In this document: one piece after another, positions 1 through 6,495 of the stretch
How the letters are laid out: every line of letters begins with the position of its first letter
Position numbering within the stretch: the first letter of the stretch is position 1
Assembly (NCBI GenBank): GCA_041655055.1
Contig: JBBAGE010000066.1
Location: 1 to 11,894, forward strand
Origin: JBBAGE01 sp041655055
GTDB lineage: Bacteria > Pseudomonadota > Alphaproteobacteria > Rhodobacterales > Rhodobacteraceae
Direction: 5' to 3'
DNA: 11,894 nt
Made by a program: the position numbers and the translations under genes
The notes under the pieces: generated by a model
The model's input: the letters and a program-made list of their open reading frames with translations, nothing else
What the model was told of the DNA's origin: nothing
Database searches by the model: none

Positions 1-67
1 GGGGCTGCATGGCGATCCTTTGGGTGGCGATTGTCGGTTGACAGGCAAAACTCGCGCGCGCGGGGCA

Positions 68-748
68 ATGTTCCCGCGCCTTGGCCTGTTGGCGGGGGTA
101 TTGGCGCTGGCGGGTTGCGGCGGGCACCGATCGGCGCTTGATCCGGGGGGGCCGGCGGCGGGGGCGATTGCGCAATTATGGTGGGTGATGTTCTGGGGAT
201 CGGTGGCATTGTTCGCGCTGGTGGTGGGGCTGTTCGCGCTGGTGTTGTTGCGCCCGGGTTTCGGCGCGCGGCTGTCGCCCCGAGGCTGGATTGTCGCCGG
301 GGGGCTGGCATTGCCGGTGCCGGTGCTGGTGGCGCTGTTGATCGCGGGATTTGCGCAGGGCGAAACCCTGCTGCGCGCCGCCCCGGGTGCCCAGCCCCTG
401 CGGGTCGAGGCCGTGGCCCGCATGTGGGAATGGGAATTTCGCTATCCCGACCACCCCGATATGCCCGCGGGCGTGAACCTGCTGCATATCCCCGCCGGCC
501 AGATGATCGAGATCGTGACCCAAAGCGAGGATGTGATCCACAGTTTCTGGGTGCCGCGACTGGGGGGCAAGATCGATGCCACGCCGGGCAGGCAGGCATC
601 GGTGCTGCTTATGGCCGATGCACCGGGCGAATTTGGTGGCGTTTGCGCCGAATATTGCGGCATTGGCCACCCGGATATGTTTTTCGAGGTGATCGCCCAT
701 GACGCGGCCACATTTGACGCGCTGGCGCAGGGCGGGGGCACACCATGA
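68..748 (+). CDS. ctaC: Cytochrome c oxidase subunit II (lipoprotein, CuA-containing)
   Basis: Subunit II of an aa3-type heme-copper oxidase. It accepts electrons from cytochrome c at the binuclear CuA centre on the periplasmic side and passes them to subunit I. I chose the ATG at 68 (226 aa) over an upstream TTG at 20, because from 68 the protein opens with a lipoprotein signal whose lipobox LAGC puts the acylated cysteine at residue 17. Two membrane helices follow (about 38-62 and 76-95), then the cupredoxin domain. The aromatic WEW patch (120-122) is the usual electron entry site. CuA ligands are all visible: H158, C193, E195, C197, H201 and M204 in the pattern CxExCxxxHxxM. An intact CuA argues for a cytochrome c oxidase and against a quinol oxidase. 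There is no fused C-terminal cytochrome c domain. The stop overlaps the next start by four bases (ATGA), so it is translationally coupled to the subunit I+III gene. The ribosome binding site before 68 is weak. Confidence 0.93.
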   Translation: MFPRLGLLAGVLALAGCGGHRSALDPGGPAAGAIAQLWWVMFWGSVALFALVVGLFALVLLRPGFGARLSPRGWIVAGGLALPVPVLVALLIAGFAQGETLLRAAPGAQPLRVEAVARMWEWEFRYPDHPDMPAGVNLLHIPAGQMIEIVTQSEDVIHSFWVPRLGGKIDATPGRQASVLLMADAPGEFGGVCAEYCGIGHPDMFFEVIAHDAATFDALAQGGGTP

Positions 749-3321
749 GCGATCACACCCCCGAGCGCGAAGCCGATACCCCCCTGCCGCCCGAGGATGC
801 ACGGACGCGTTCGGTCTATGCCGCCGGTGCGCCCGAAATGGCCGCGCGGCACCGCGCGCTTGAGGCGATCTGGGGCACGCCGCCGGGTATTCCGCAGTTT
901 TCGGTGGTCAATCACAATATCATCGGGCGGCGGTTTATCGTCACCTCGCTTGCGTTTTTCGTGATCGGCGGGCTGCTGGCCATGCTGATCCGGGTGCAAC
1001 TCGCATCGCCCGATGCGGCCTTCATGGAACCGGGGCTTTATGCCCAGGTGTTTACCATGCATGGCACGATCATGATGTTTCTGTTCGCCATCCCGCTGTT
1101 CGAAGGGATCGCGATCTATTTCCTGCCCAAGCTGCTCGGGTCGCGGGATCTGGCGTTCCCGCGGCTCTCGGCGTTTGGGTATTGGTGTTATCTCTTTGGT
1201 GGGCTGATGCTTTTGGGCGCGCTGGCGGCGGGGGTGGCGCCTGATGGCGGCTGGTTCATGTATACGCCGCTTTCATCGCTGCCGTGGTCGCCGGGGATCA
1301 ATGCGGATGTCTGGTTGCTGGGGGTGACATTCGTTGAAATTTCGGCCGTATCGGCGGCGGTCGAACTGCTGGTCACGGTGCTGCGGGTGCGCGCGCCGGG
1401 CATGTCGCTGGACCGGATGCCGATTTTCGCGTGGTATATGCTGATCGTGGGCGGCATGATGCTGATCGGCTTTCCGCCGCTGATATTGGGCTCGATCCTG
1501 CTTGAGGTCGAGCGCGCCTTTGACCTGCCGTTCTTTGACCCGCTGCGCGGCGGTGATCCGCTGCTTTGGCAGCATCTGTTCTGGCTGTTTGGCCATCCAG
1601 AGGTCTATATCATCTTTCTGCCCGCCGCAGGCGCCATTTCCACCATCTTGCCGGTATTTGCCGGGCGGCCGCTGGTGGGATACCGGTTGATCGTTGCGGC
1701 GATCGTGGCGATGGCGTTTCTGTCGTTCGGGCTTTGGGTGCATCACATGTATGCCACCGGGTTGCCGCATCTGTCGCTGGCGTTTTTCTCGGCCGCAAGC
1801 GCGCTGGTGGCGGTGCCGACGGCGGTGCAGATCTTTGCCTGGCTGGCGACGCTGGCGCATGGCAGGCCGCGGCTGTCGATCCCGATGCTGCATATTTTCG
1901 GGTTTTTCGTGGTATTTGTCGCAGGCGGGCTGACGGGCGTCATGCTGGCGATGGTGCCCTTTGATCTGCAGGCACATGACACGCATTTCGTGGTCGCGCA
2001 TCTGCATTACGTGCTGGTGGGCGGATTTTTGTTTCCGATGATGGCGGCGGGTTATTACTGGCTGCCGCATTTTTGTGGCCGCATGCCCGAGGGCGGGCTG
2101 TCGCGCATTGCCTTTTGGCTGATCTTTGGCGGGTTCAATGGCACGTTTTTCATGATGCACCTGACCGGGCTTTTGGGGATGCCGCGCCGGGTGGCGCATT
2201 ATCCCGATGATGCCGGGTGGAGCATGCTGAACCTGTTATCATCGCTGGGCAGTTTCGTGATGGCGATCGGTATCGCGCTGGTGATCGCCGATTTCATCCT
2301 GACGATGCGTTTTGGCAAACGCACGCGGCCTGATCCGTGGCAGGCTGGCACGCTGGAATGGGCGGTGGGGCGCTTGCCGGCGCCATCTTATAATTTCGCG
2401 GCGCTGCCGGCGATTTCGGTGCGTGCCGACCAGATCGCGCCGCAAAATCTGGGCCGGGCGCTGGCGCTGGGGCAAGGTTATCTGGCCAAGGCCCGCAACC
2501 ATTGGCAGGAAACCGCAGGAAGCGACATGATCACCGGCGCGTTCGAGCATATCATCATCCTGCCACGCCAAAGCTATGCGCCGTTTTTCTCGGCGCTGGC
2601 GGTGGGGTCGTTCTTTCTGGCGATGCTGTTCAAAGTTTACTGGGCGATTCCGCTATCGGTGCTGGCGATTGTGGCGACATTTCTGGCCTGGCCGCCGACC
2701 ACGGCAGCCGAGCGTGACCGGGGGCTGATGCCCGCCCGGCAGGGGCTGGACCTGCCGCTACATCCCGAGGTGGCGCGCCCGCCGACATGGTGGGGGATGG
2801 TGTTCACGCTGGCCGCCGATCTGACGCTGTTCGTATCGCTGTTGTTCGGGGCGCTGTTTTTGTGGCTGGCCGCGCCGAACTGGCCGCCGCCGGGGAATGC
2901 GATGCCGCAGATGATCTGGCTGGCGCTGGCGGCGGCGGGGCTGGTTGTGGCCGCGATCGGCGGGCGCGTGGCGGTGCGGCAGGTGCCCCGGATCGTGGCG
3001 GGGCTGCTGATCTGCGCGGCGGGATATGCGCTGGCACTGGGGGCAACCTGCATGCTGATGGCAGGCGTGCCCGCGCCCACGGCCCATGCGGCGAATGCCG
3101 CGCGTTTCGTGGTGCTGGCGTATGGCGGATTTCACGCGGGCGTCGGGCTGGTATTCGTGGCGATCGGCTTTGTGCGCCGCTGGCAGGGGGTGGTATCGGC
3201 CCGGCGGGCGGGTGATTTGCGAATCGGGCAATTGTGGCATGATTACACGGCCGTTACCGGGATTGTGGCATTGGGATTTGTCGCGCTTTTCGCGGTGCTG
3301 GCGGGCGGGGGGGCAGGCTGA
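745..3321 (+). CDS. Cytochrome c oxidase subunit I+III fusion
   Basis: Catalytic oxygen-reducing, proton-pumping subunit of an aa3-type oxidase fused to subunit III (858 aa). Subunit I spans about residues 60-525. Visible ligands are H106 and H421 (low-spin heme a), H419 (heme a3), H284, H333 and H334 (CuB), Y288 (the His-Tyr cross-link in HPEVY), and H411-D412 (Mg site). E286 and D135 of the D-channel are present. The K-channel lysine position, in the stretch PTAVQIFAW, is Q362 instead of the usual Lys. Two extra helices (about 612-650) resemble the long C-terminus of caa3-type subunit I. Subunit III follows from about 680 (WWGMVF onward) with roughly five helices, ending in a region with a WHDY sequence that loosely matches the family C-terminus. 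The gene overlaps ctaC by four bases and the following gene by one base (TGATG), so the three are probably one translational unit. I/III fusions are known in alternative alphaproteobacterial oxidases; I cannot assign a precise subfamily name. Confidence 0.93.
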   Translation: MSDHTPEREADTPLPPEDARTRSVYAAGAPEMAARHRALEAIWGTPPGIPQFSVVNHNIIGRRFIVTSLAFFVIGGLLAMLIRVQLASPDAAFMEPGLYAQVFTMHGTIMMFLFAIPLFEGIAIYFLPKLLGSRDLAFPRLSAFGYWCYLFGGLMLLGALAAGVAPDGGWFMYTPLSSLPWSPGINADVWLLGVTFVEISAVSAAVELLVTVLRVRAPGMSLDRMPIFAWYMLIVGGMMLIGFPPLILGSILLEVERAFDLPFFDPLRGGDPLLWQHLFWLFGHPEVYIIFLPAAGAISTILPVFAGRPLVGYRLIVAAIVAMAFLSFGLWVHHMYATGLPHLSLAFFSAASALVAVPTAVQIFAWLATLAHGRPRLSIPMLHIFGFFVVFVAGGLTGVMLAMVPFDLQAHDTHFVVAHLHYVLVGGFLFPMMAAGYYWLPHFCGRMPEGGLSRIAFWLIFGGFNGTFFMMHLTGLLGMPRRVAHYPDDAGWSMLNLLSSLGSFVMAIGIALVIADFILTMRFGKRTRPDPWQAGTLEWAVGRLPAPSYNFAALPAISVRADQIAPQNLGRALALGQGYLAKARNHWQETAGSDMITGAFEHIIILPRQSYAPFFSALAVGSFFLAMLFKVYWAIPLSVLAIVATFLAWPPTTAAERDRGLMPARQGLDLPLHPEVARPPTWWGMVFTLAADLTLFVSLLFGALFLWLAAPNWPPPGNAMPQMIWLALAAAGLVVAAIGGRVAVRQVPRIVAGLLICAAGYALALGATCMLMAGVPAPTAHAANAARFVVLAYGGFHAGVGLVFVAIGFVRRWQGVVSARRAGDLRIGQLWHDYTAVTGIVALGFVALFAVLAGGGAG

Positions 3322-3647
3322 TGCGCAGGGATCACGCCCCCGGATTCGCGCCGATCCTTGTGGGATTCATTCTTTGGGCCGTGGGTTTTCTGGCGCTTTA
3401 TGCGGGCCATGCGACGGGTTGCGAATTGGGCTGGCATATGGCGCCGGCGCTTGGCACGAATCTGTTGCGGCTGGTGTTGATCGGGGGGGCGGTTGGCCTG
3501 TTGGCAGCCTTGCTGGCCACCGGCTGGTGGATGCGCCGCCATCCGGTGCAGGGCTTTGTCATCCGGCTGGGATATTATGCGTTGATCGCGGCCACGCTTA
3601 GCGCAGTGGTAAATTTCTTTGCGGTATTCTGGCTGCCATTGTGCTGA
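3321..3647 (+). CDS. Three-helix membrane protein in the oxidase operon, possible subunit IV-like
   Basis: A 108-residue integral membrane protein of unknown function. Predicted helices lie at about residues 9-28, 44-67 and 81-106, joined by short loops. The first loop holds a HATGCELGW segment and the second a basic MRRH stretch. The start ATG shares a base with the stop of the subunit I+III gene, and the stop lies ten bases before the P450 start, so it is firmly inside the oxidase operon. Size and three-helix topology match the CyoD/CtaF class of bacterial oxidase subunit IV, which is why I suggest an accessory oxidase subunit or assembly role. I recognise no diagnostic subunit IV motif, so this is inference from position and topology only. 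Confidence 0.75.
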   Translation: MRRDHAPGFAPILVGFILWAVGFLALYAGHATGCELGWHMAPALGTNLLRLVLIGGAVGLLAALLATGWWMRRHPVQGFVIRLGYYALIAATLSAVVNFFAVFWLPLC

Positions 3648-3657
3648 GGGAGAGACC

Positions 3658-4917
3658 ATGACCAACCCCGCTGAAATCCCGCGCTATGGCGCCGATGCAA
3701 GCCTTGCCCTGTTGCGCAAGGGCTATGCCTTTATCCCCGATACGTGCGACAGGCTGGGCAGCGATGCGTTTCGCACCCGGATCATGGGGCGCGATGTGAT
3801 CTGCATGCGCGGCCCGGCGGCGGCGGCGCTGGCTTACGGCGGGCCGGTGACGCGGGTAGGGGCGATGCCGGGTTTCGTGCTGCGGCTGTTGCAGGGCAAG
3901 GGCAGCGTGCAGCAATTGAATGGCGATGCACATCGCCACCGCAAGGCCATGTTTATCGCGCTGGCGGCCGACCCCGCGCGGGTTAAGGCGCTGATCGCCG
4001 ATTTCCATGCGGCTTGGGATGCGGCGCTGCCGCGCTGGCAGGATGGCGGGCGGATCGTGCTGCTCGACGAACTGGCGCGCGTGTTGACCGAGGCCGCCTG
4101 CCGTTGGTCTGGCATCACGCTTGCGCCCGAAGCCATGGGGCAGCTTGCCGGTGATCTGGCGGCGATGGTGGATAATGCCGGCCGCCTGGGCCCGCGCAAC
4201 TGGCTTGCGCAACTGCGCCGCACCCGGGCCGAGCGGCTGATGCAAAGCGTGATCGCGGCGGCGCGCAGCAGCGCCGATACCGGCACGCCGCTGCATATGA
4301 TCGCGCACCATCGCGACCTGCAGGGCGATCTGTTGTCCGTTGCGGTGGCGGCGATTGAAATGCTCAATATCCTGCGCCCGATTGTGGCGATTGGGCGTTA
4401 TATCGCCTTTGCCGCCGCCCAGATGCACCGCGAACCTTCGTGGTGCGCGCTGTTTCGCACCGGCGCCGATGGGGCCGAACGGCTGCTGGATGATTTCGTC
4501 GAGGAATTGCGCAGGCTTTCGCCGTTTTTTCCCTTTGTCGGCGCGGTTACGACCGGGCCGGTTACATGGCGGGGCCATGATATCCCCGCCGGGCAATGGC
4601 TGCTGTGTGATCTTTATGGCACCACCCATGACGCCCGCTATTTCCCCGATCCGCATCGGTTGATGCCTGCGCGGATGCTGTCATGGCGCGATGACGGGTT
4701 TACCTTTATCCCCCAAGGCGCGGGCGATATGGCCAGCACCCATCGCTGCCCCGGTGAAATGGTCACGGTGGCGGTGATGAAGGCGGCGGTCATGCGGCTT
4801 TGTGCGGTGGATTACGACATGCCCGCGCAGGATTTGGGCGTGCGGCTGAACCAGATCCCGGCGCGCCCGGCCAGCGGGGTGATCCTGGCGAACCTGCGCG
4901 CGCGGGCGGATGATTAG
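3658..4917 (+). CDS. Cytochrome P450, CYP152 family (fatty-acid peroxygenase type)
   Basis: A 419-residue heme-thiolate enzyme of the CYP152 type. Characterised members use H2O2 directly, without redox partners, to hydroxylate or decarboxylate fatty acids. The start at 3658 is set by an AGGGAG ribosome site a few bases upstream; an in-frame ATG at 3619 lies inside the preceding gene. The heme-ligand loop is HRCPGE with C364. The family-specific R240-P241 pair (in NILRPIVAI), which binds the fatty-acid carboxylate and replaces the acid-alcohol pair of ordinary P450s, is present. An ExxR motif lies at about 283-286. Residue 85, histidine in the decarboxylase OleT and glutamine in the Bacillus hydroxylase, is Q85 here, so I predict hydroxylation over decarboxylation. 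The collinear match to the Bacillus enzyme as I remember it runs the whole length, including GYxFI, GPRxW and LDLYGTxHD-like segments. It is the last gene of the oxidase operon and overlaps the convergent sigma factor gene by four bases. Confidence 0.9.
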   Translation: MTNPAEIPRYGADASLALLRKGYAFIPDTCDRLGSDAFRTRIMGRDVICMRGPAAAALAYGGPVTRVGAMPGFVLRLLQGKGSVQQLNGDAHRHRKAMFIALAADPARVKALIADFHAAWDAALPRWQDGGRIVLLDELARVLTEAACRWSGITLAPEAMGQLAGDLAAMVDNAGRLGPRNWLAQLRRTRAERLMQSVIAAARSSADTGTPLHMIAHHRDLQGDLLSVAVAAIEMLNILRPIVAIGRYIAFAAAQMHREPSWCALFRTGADGAERLLDDFVEELRRLSPFFPFVGAVTTGPVTWRGHDIPAGQWLLCDLYGTTHDARYFPDPHRLMPARMLSWRDDGFTFIPQGAGDMASTHRCPGEMVTVAVMKAAVMRLCAVDYDMPAQDLGVRLNQIPARPASGVILANLRARADD

Positions 4918-5426
4918 GCGCTGATCGGGCCGGCATCCGCGCCCAGATATTGCACCACCATCCGGCGGCCCCGGTTCACCCGGCTTTTGACTGTGCCGAT
5001 GGCACAGTTGCACCGCGCGGCGGCATCTTCGTAGCTTTCGCCCAGCAGCACGACCAAAATCAGCATGTCGCGGTGATGCGGGGGCAGATGATTGATGGCG
5101 TCGATCACTTCGCGCCCGCGCAAGGCCCATTCCTGATTGGCCGGCACCACCGCGTGCAGTGATACGCAATCGGCCGCCCCTGTCACCTCGCGGGCCGAGA
5201 TTTTCACCGAGGTAAAAAACGTATTGCGCATGATGGTAAAAAGCCAGGCGCGCAGCATGGTGCCGGGTTGAAACTTATCAATATTTGAAAAAGCCTTGAG
5301 CAAGGTTTCCTGCACAAGATCCTCTGCATTGGGCCGATTTTTGGTTAAAGACAGGGCATACGCGCGAAGAGCAGGAATAAGTTCCAGAACCTGATCAGCG
5401 ACGTTCCCTTCCCGTAAATGGGGCAT
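4914..5426 (-). CDS. ecfG: EcfG-like ECF sigma factor (general stress response type)
   Basis: A 170-residue ECF-type RNA polymerase sigma factor. Region 2 spans about residues 15-80, with the signature DLVQETLLKAF (37-47), the FQPGT stretch (52-56) and RAWLFTIMRNTF (59-70). Region 4 spans about 105-160, with LPPHHRD, SYEDAAA and a helix-turn-helix reading GTVKSRVNRGR. This combination, especially FQPGT, AWLFTI and CNCAIGTVKSRVNR, closely resembles alphaproteobacterial EcfG (ECF15), which controls the general stress response with the anti-sigma factor NepR and response regulator PhyR. Neither partner is seen here. The start is fixed by a strong GGAGGAG ribosome site just upstream. The gene converges on the P450 with a four-base overlap at TTAG. 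Several neighbouring units carry EcfG-like promoters. I see no GGAAC-type element upstream of this gene itself. The ECF assignment is near certain; the EcfG subgroup is likely but rests on remembered family sequences. Confidence 0.9.
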   Translation of the reverse strand: MPHLREGNVADQVLELIPALRAYALSLTKNRPNAEDLVQETLLKAFSNIDKFQPGTMLRAWLFTIMRNTFFTSVKISAREVTGAADCVSLHAVVPANQEWALRGREVIDAINHLPPHHRDMLILVVLLGESYEDAAARCNCAIGTVKSRVNRGRRMVVQYLGADAGPISA

Positions 5427-5431
5427 GGAAA

Positions 5432-5438
5432 CTCCTCC
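5432..5438 (-). promoter_or_regulatory. Strong ribosome binding site of the sigma factor gene
   Basis: On the minus strand GGAGGAG lies five bases before the ATG at 5426. It is a near-perfect Shine-Dalgarno sequence, stronger than others in the window, and settles the start of the sigma factor. Confidence 0.8.
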
Positions 5439-5499
5439 GACTTGGTAACTTGATGCTCAGATAGTATCATATATCACGATGTCCACGAAAGCAGTTGAT

Positions 5500-5523
5500 C
5501 GATCGGCAAAGCTCCGCCGATCG
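5500..5523. repeat. Inverted repeat between the sigma gene and the DUF892 promoter
   Basis: A perfect eight-base inverted repeat, CGATCGGC and GCCGATCG, separated by eight bases. It ends four bases before the -35 element of the predicted DUF892 promoter and lies about 75 bases upstream of the divergent sigma factor start. It could be an operator for either gene or a hairpin in the sigma gene leader. It has no T-run, so a terminator role is unlikely. Confidence 0.5.
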
Positions 5524-5527
5524 CGTG

Positions 5528-5552
5528 GGAACCTTCGACATGGGGGCAGGTT
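5528..5552 (+). promoter_or_regulatory. EcfG-type promoter for the DUF892 gene (P1)
   Basis: GGAAC at 5528-5532 is followed after 17 bases by GTT at 5550-5552, so it reads GGAAC-N16-GGTT. This fits the known EcfG consensus GGAAC-N16/17-cGTT apart from one base. Transcription would begin around 5560, leaving a leader of about 35 bases to the ATG at 5595. Confidence 0.7.
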
Positions 5553-5594
5553 GTATCAGGCCAACTGGCAAACATGTCGGAAAAGGAACGCGAG

Positions 5595-6089
5595 ATGAAA
5601 GACAAGACACTTGATGCGCTGTTTTATGACGGGCTGAAGGATATCTATTACGCCGAGCGCAAACTATTGAAGGCGCTGCCCAAAATGGCGCGCGGCGCGC
5701 AAAGCGATGATCTGCGTATGGCATTTGAAAAGCACAAGGAAGAAACCGAAGAACATGTCGAACGCCTGCAGCAGGTGTTCGAGCTGATCGACAAACGCGC
5801 ACGCGGCAAAACCTGCCCTGCGATTGATGGCATTATCGAAGAAAGCGAAGAGATCCTTGATGAATTCAAAGGCACGACCGCGCTTGATGCCGGATTGATT
5901 GCCGCAGCCCAGGCGGCCGAGCATTGTGAAATCTCTCGCTATGGTTCGCTTAAAAGCTGGGCCGAACAAATGAATATGAAAGAGGTGGCGGCGCTTTTGG
6001 ATCAAACCCTCAGCGAAGAAAATGCGACCGATGCCACATTGACCAAACTGGCGGAAAGCAAGATAAATCAAGCCGCTATGGGCGGCTGA
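5595..6089 (+). CDS. YciF/DUF892 family ferritin-like stress protein
   Basis: A 164-residue, almost entirely helical protein of the DUF892 (YciF-like) family, which has a ferritin-like four-helix fold and is often induced by general stress. The biochemical role of the family is not settled. Family features are the opening DALFYDGLKDIYYAERKLLKALPKMA, split here as DALFYDGLKDIYYAER (7-22) and KLLKALPKMA (23-32), then the KEETEEHVERL segment (48-58), AAEHCEISRYGSL (107-119) and TLSEENATD (138-146). Candidate metal ligands of the ferritin-like core are E21, E50, H54, E109, E112 and E142. I prefer the ATG at 5595 over the one at 5574, because AAGGAA sits nine bases upstream of 5595, while 5574 would leave a leader of about 14 bases without a ribosome site. 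An EcfG-type promoter lies just upstream and a hairpin terminator just downstream, so it is probably monocistronic. Confidence 0.9.
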   Translation: MKDKTLDALFYDGLKDIYYAERKLLKALPKMARGAQSDDLRMAFEKHKEETEEHVERLQQVFELIDKRARGKTCPAIDGIIEESEEILDEFKGTTALDAGLIAAAQAAEHCEISRYGSLKSWAEQMNMKEVAALLDQTLSEENATDATLTKLAESKINQAAMGG

Positions 6090-6094
6090 ACGCA

Positions 6095-6120
6095 TGGCCC
6101 GCGCAGATTTGCGCGGGCCA
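6095..6120. terminator. Hairpin terminator between convergent genes
   Basis: A perfect 11-base-pair stem (TGGCCCGCGCA with its complement) around a four-base loop. It begins six bases after the DUF892 stop and ends two bases before the stop of the convergent small membrane protein gene. There is no long T-run on either side, but the position suggests a bidirectional terminator or 3'-end protecting hairpin. Confidence 0.75.
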
Positions 6121-6122
6121 GT

Positions 6123-6376
6123 TCATTCATAATCCATTGTCATGATTGCCGCAGACGCACCGACCGTGCCAAATATCAGCGCCACCTGTTAAAAAACAAA
6201 GGCGCGACCCACCCGCTTTGGGCAGAGGCAAGCAAAGTTCCCAGATTTCCCAGATCGATCCGGATCACGATCAGCGCCGTAACCCAGCCAATTGCCACGC
6301 CATTGGCGAAATGGGTCAGCAGAAAGCGGATCAGTTTGGGCAATGCATCCCAATAATATCGGATATAGTGGTCCAT
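6123..6376 (-). pseudogene. Small two-helix membrane protein gene with a frameshift
   Basis: Reading from an ATG at 6376, the frame gives MDHYIRYYWDALPKLIRF, then LLTHFANGVAIGWVTALIVI and the segment DLGNLGTLLASAQSG, which resembles small membrane proteins common in Rhodobacterales. It then hits a stop at 6176-6178, shortly after a run of six T (minus strand; A at 6191-6196). Shifting frame at 6188 gives QVALIFGTVGASAAIM followed by TMDYE and a stop at 6123-6125. That completes a second hydrophobic helix and ends exactly beside the hairpin terminator. The span is one base short of a multiple of three, so one missing base explains it. The result would be a protein of about 84 residues with two helices. 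It could be a true pseudogene or a sequencing error at the homopolymer. The start is supported by an EcfG-type promoter ending 29 bases upstream. Function is unknown. Confidence 0.65.
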
Positions 6377-6405
6377 TGGATAGGCCTGTCTGGCGTCTGT
6401 GGCCC

Positions 6406-6430
6406 AACGAAACGCCATCGCGATTGTTCC
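6406..6430 (-). promoter_or_regulatory. EcfG-type promoter for the frameshifted membrane gene (P2)
   Basis: On the minus strand GGAAC (6430-6426) is followed after 17 bases by GTT (6408-6406). The base before GTT is C, giving GGAAC-N16-CGTT, a full match to the EcfG consensus. It points at the ATG at 6376, leaving a leader of roughly 20 bases. Confidence 0.72.
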
Positions 6431-6443
6431 GCACAGGAACAAT
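6423..6443. repeat. Palindrome carrying two divergent -35 elements
   Basis: A perfect eight-base inverted repeat, ATTGTTCC and GGAACAAT, with a five-base spacer. Each arm contains a GGAAC -35 element facing outward, one for the minus-strand membrane gene and one for the plus-strand anchored protein. Confidence 0.7.
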
Positions 6444-6461
6444 TCGCCTGTTTCAGCGGTT
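6436..6461 (+). promoter_or_regulatory. EcfG-type promoter for the C-terminally anchored protein gene (P3)
   Basis: GGAAC at 6436-6440 is followed after 18 bases by GTT at 6459-6461, reading GGAAC-N17-GGTT. This is one base longer than the other elements in the window but within the 16-17 spacing of the EcfG consensus. The gene start at 6496 lies 35 bases downstream. Confidence 0.6.
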
Positions 6462-6495
6462 TTCCTGTGGGCAGTTGTAATAGAAAGGCATCCTG

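Noticed and set aside
1..41. Hydrophobic open frame ending in TGA at 39-41, possibly the tail of an upstream gene
   Set aside because: Only about 12 codons are visible, too few to support a gene.
1273..2199. Long minus-strand open frame inside the oxidase fusion gene
   Set aside because: It is antisense to a clear gene, and its translation is dominated by His, Gln, Arg and Pro, as expected of the opposite strand of high-GC coding DNA.
3598..4656. Minus-strand open frame across the P450 gene
   Set aside because: It is a shadow of the P450, with no recognisable domain and no ribosome site.
5456..5486. AT-rich stretch that might be a sigma-70 promoter for the sigma factor gene
   Set aside because: The best -10 and -35 pairings match the consensus poorly.
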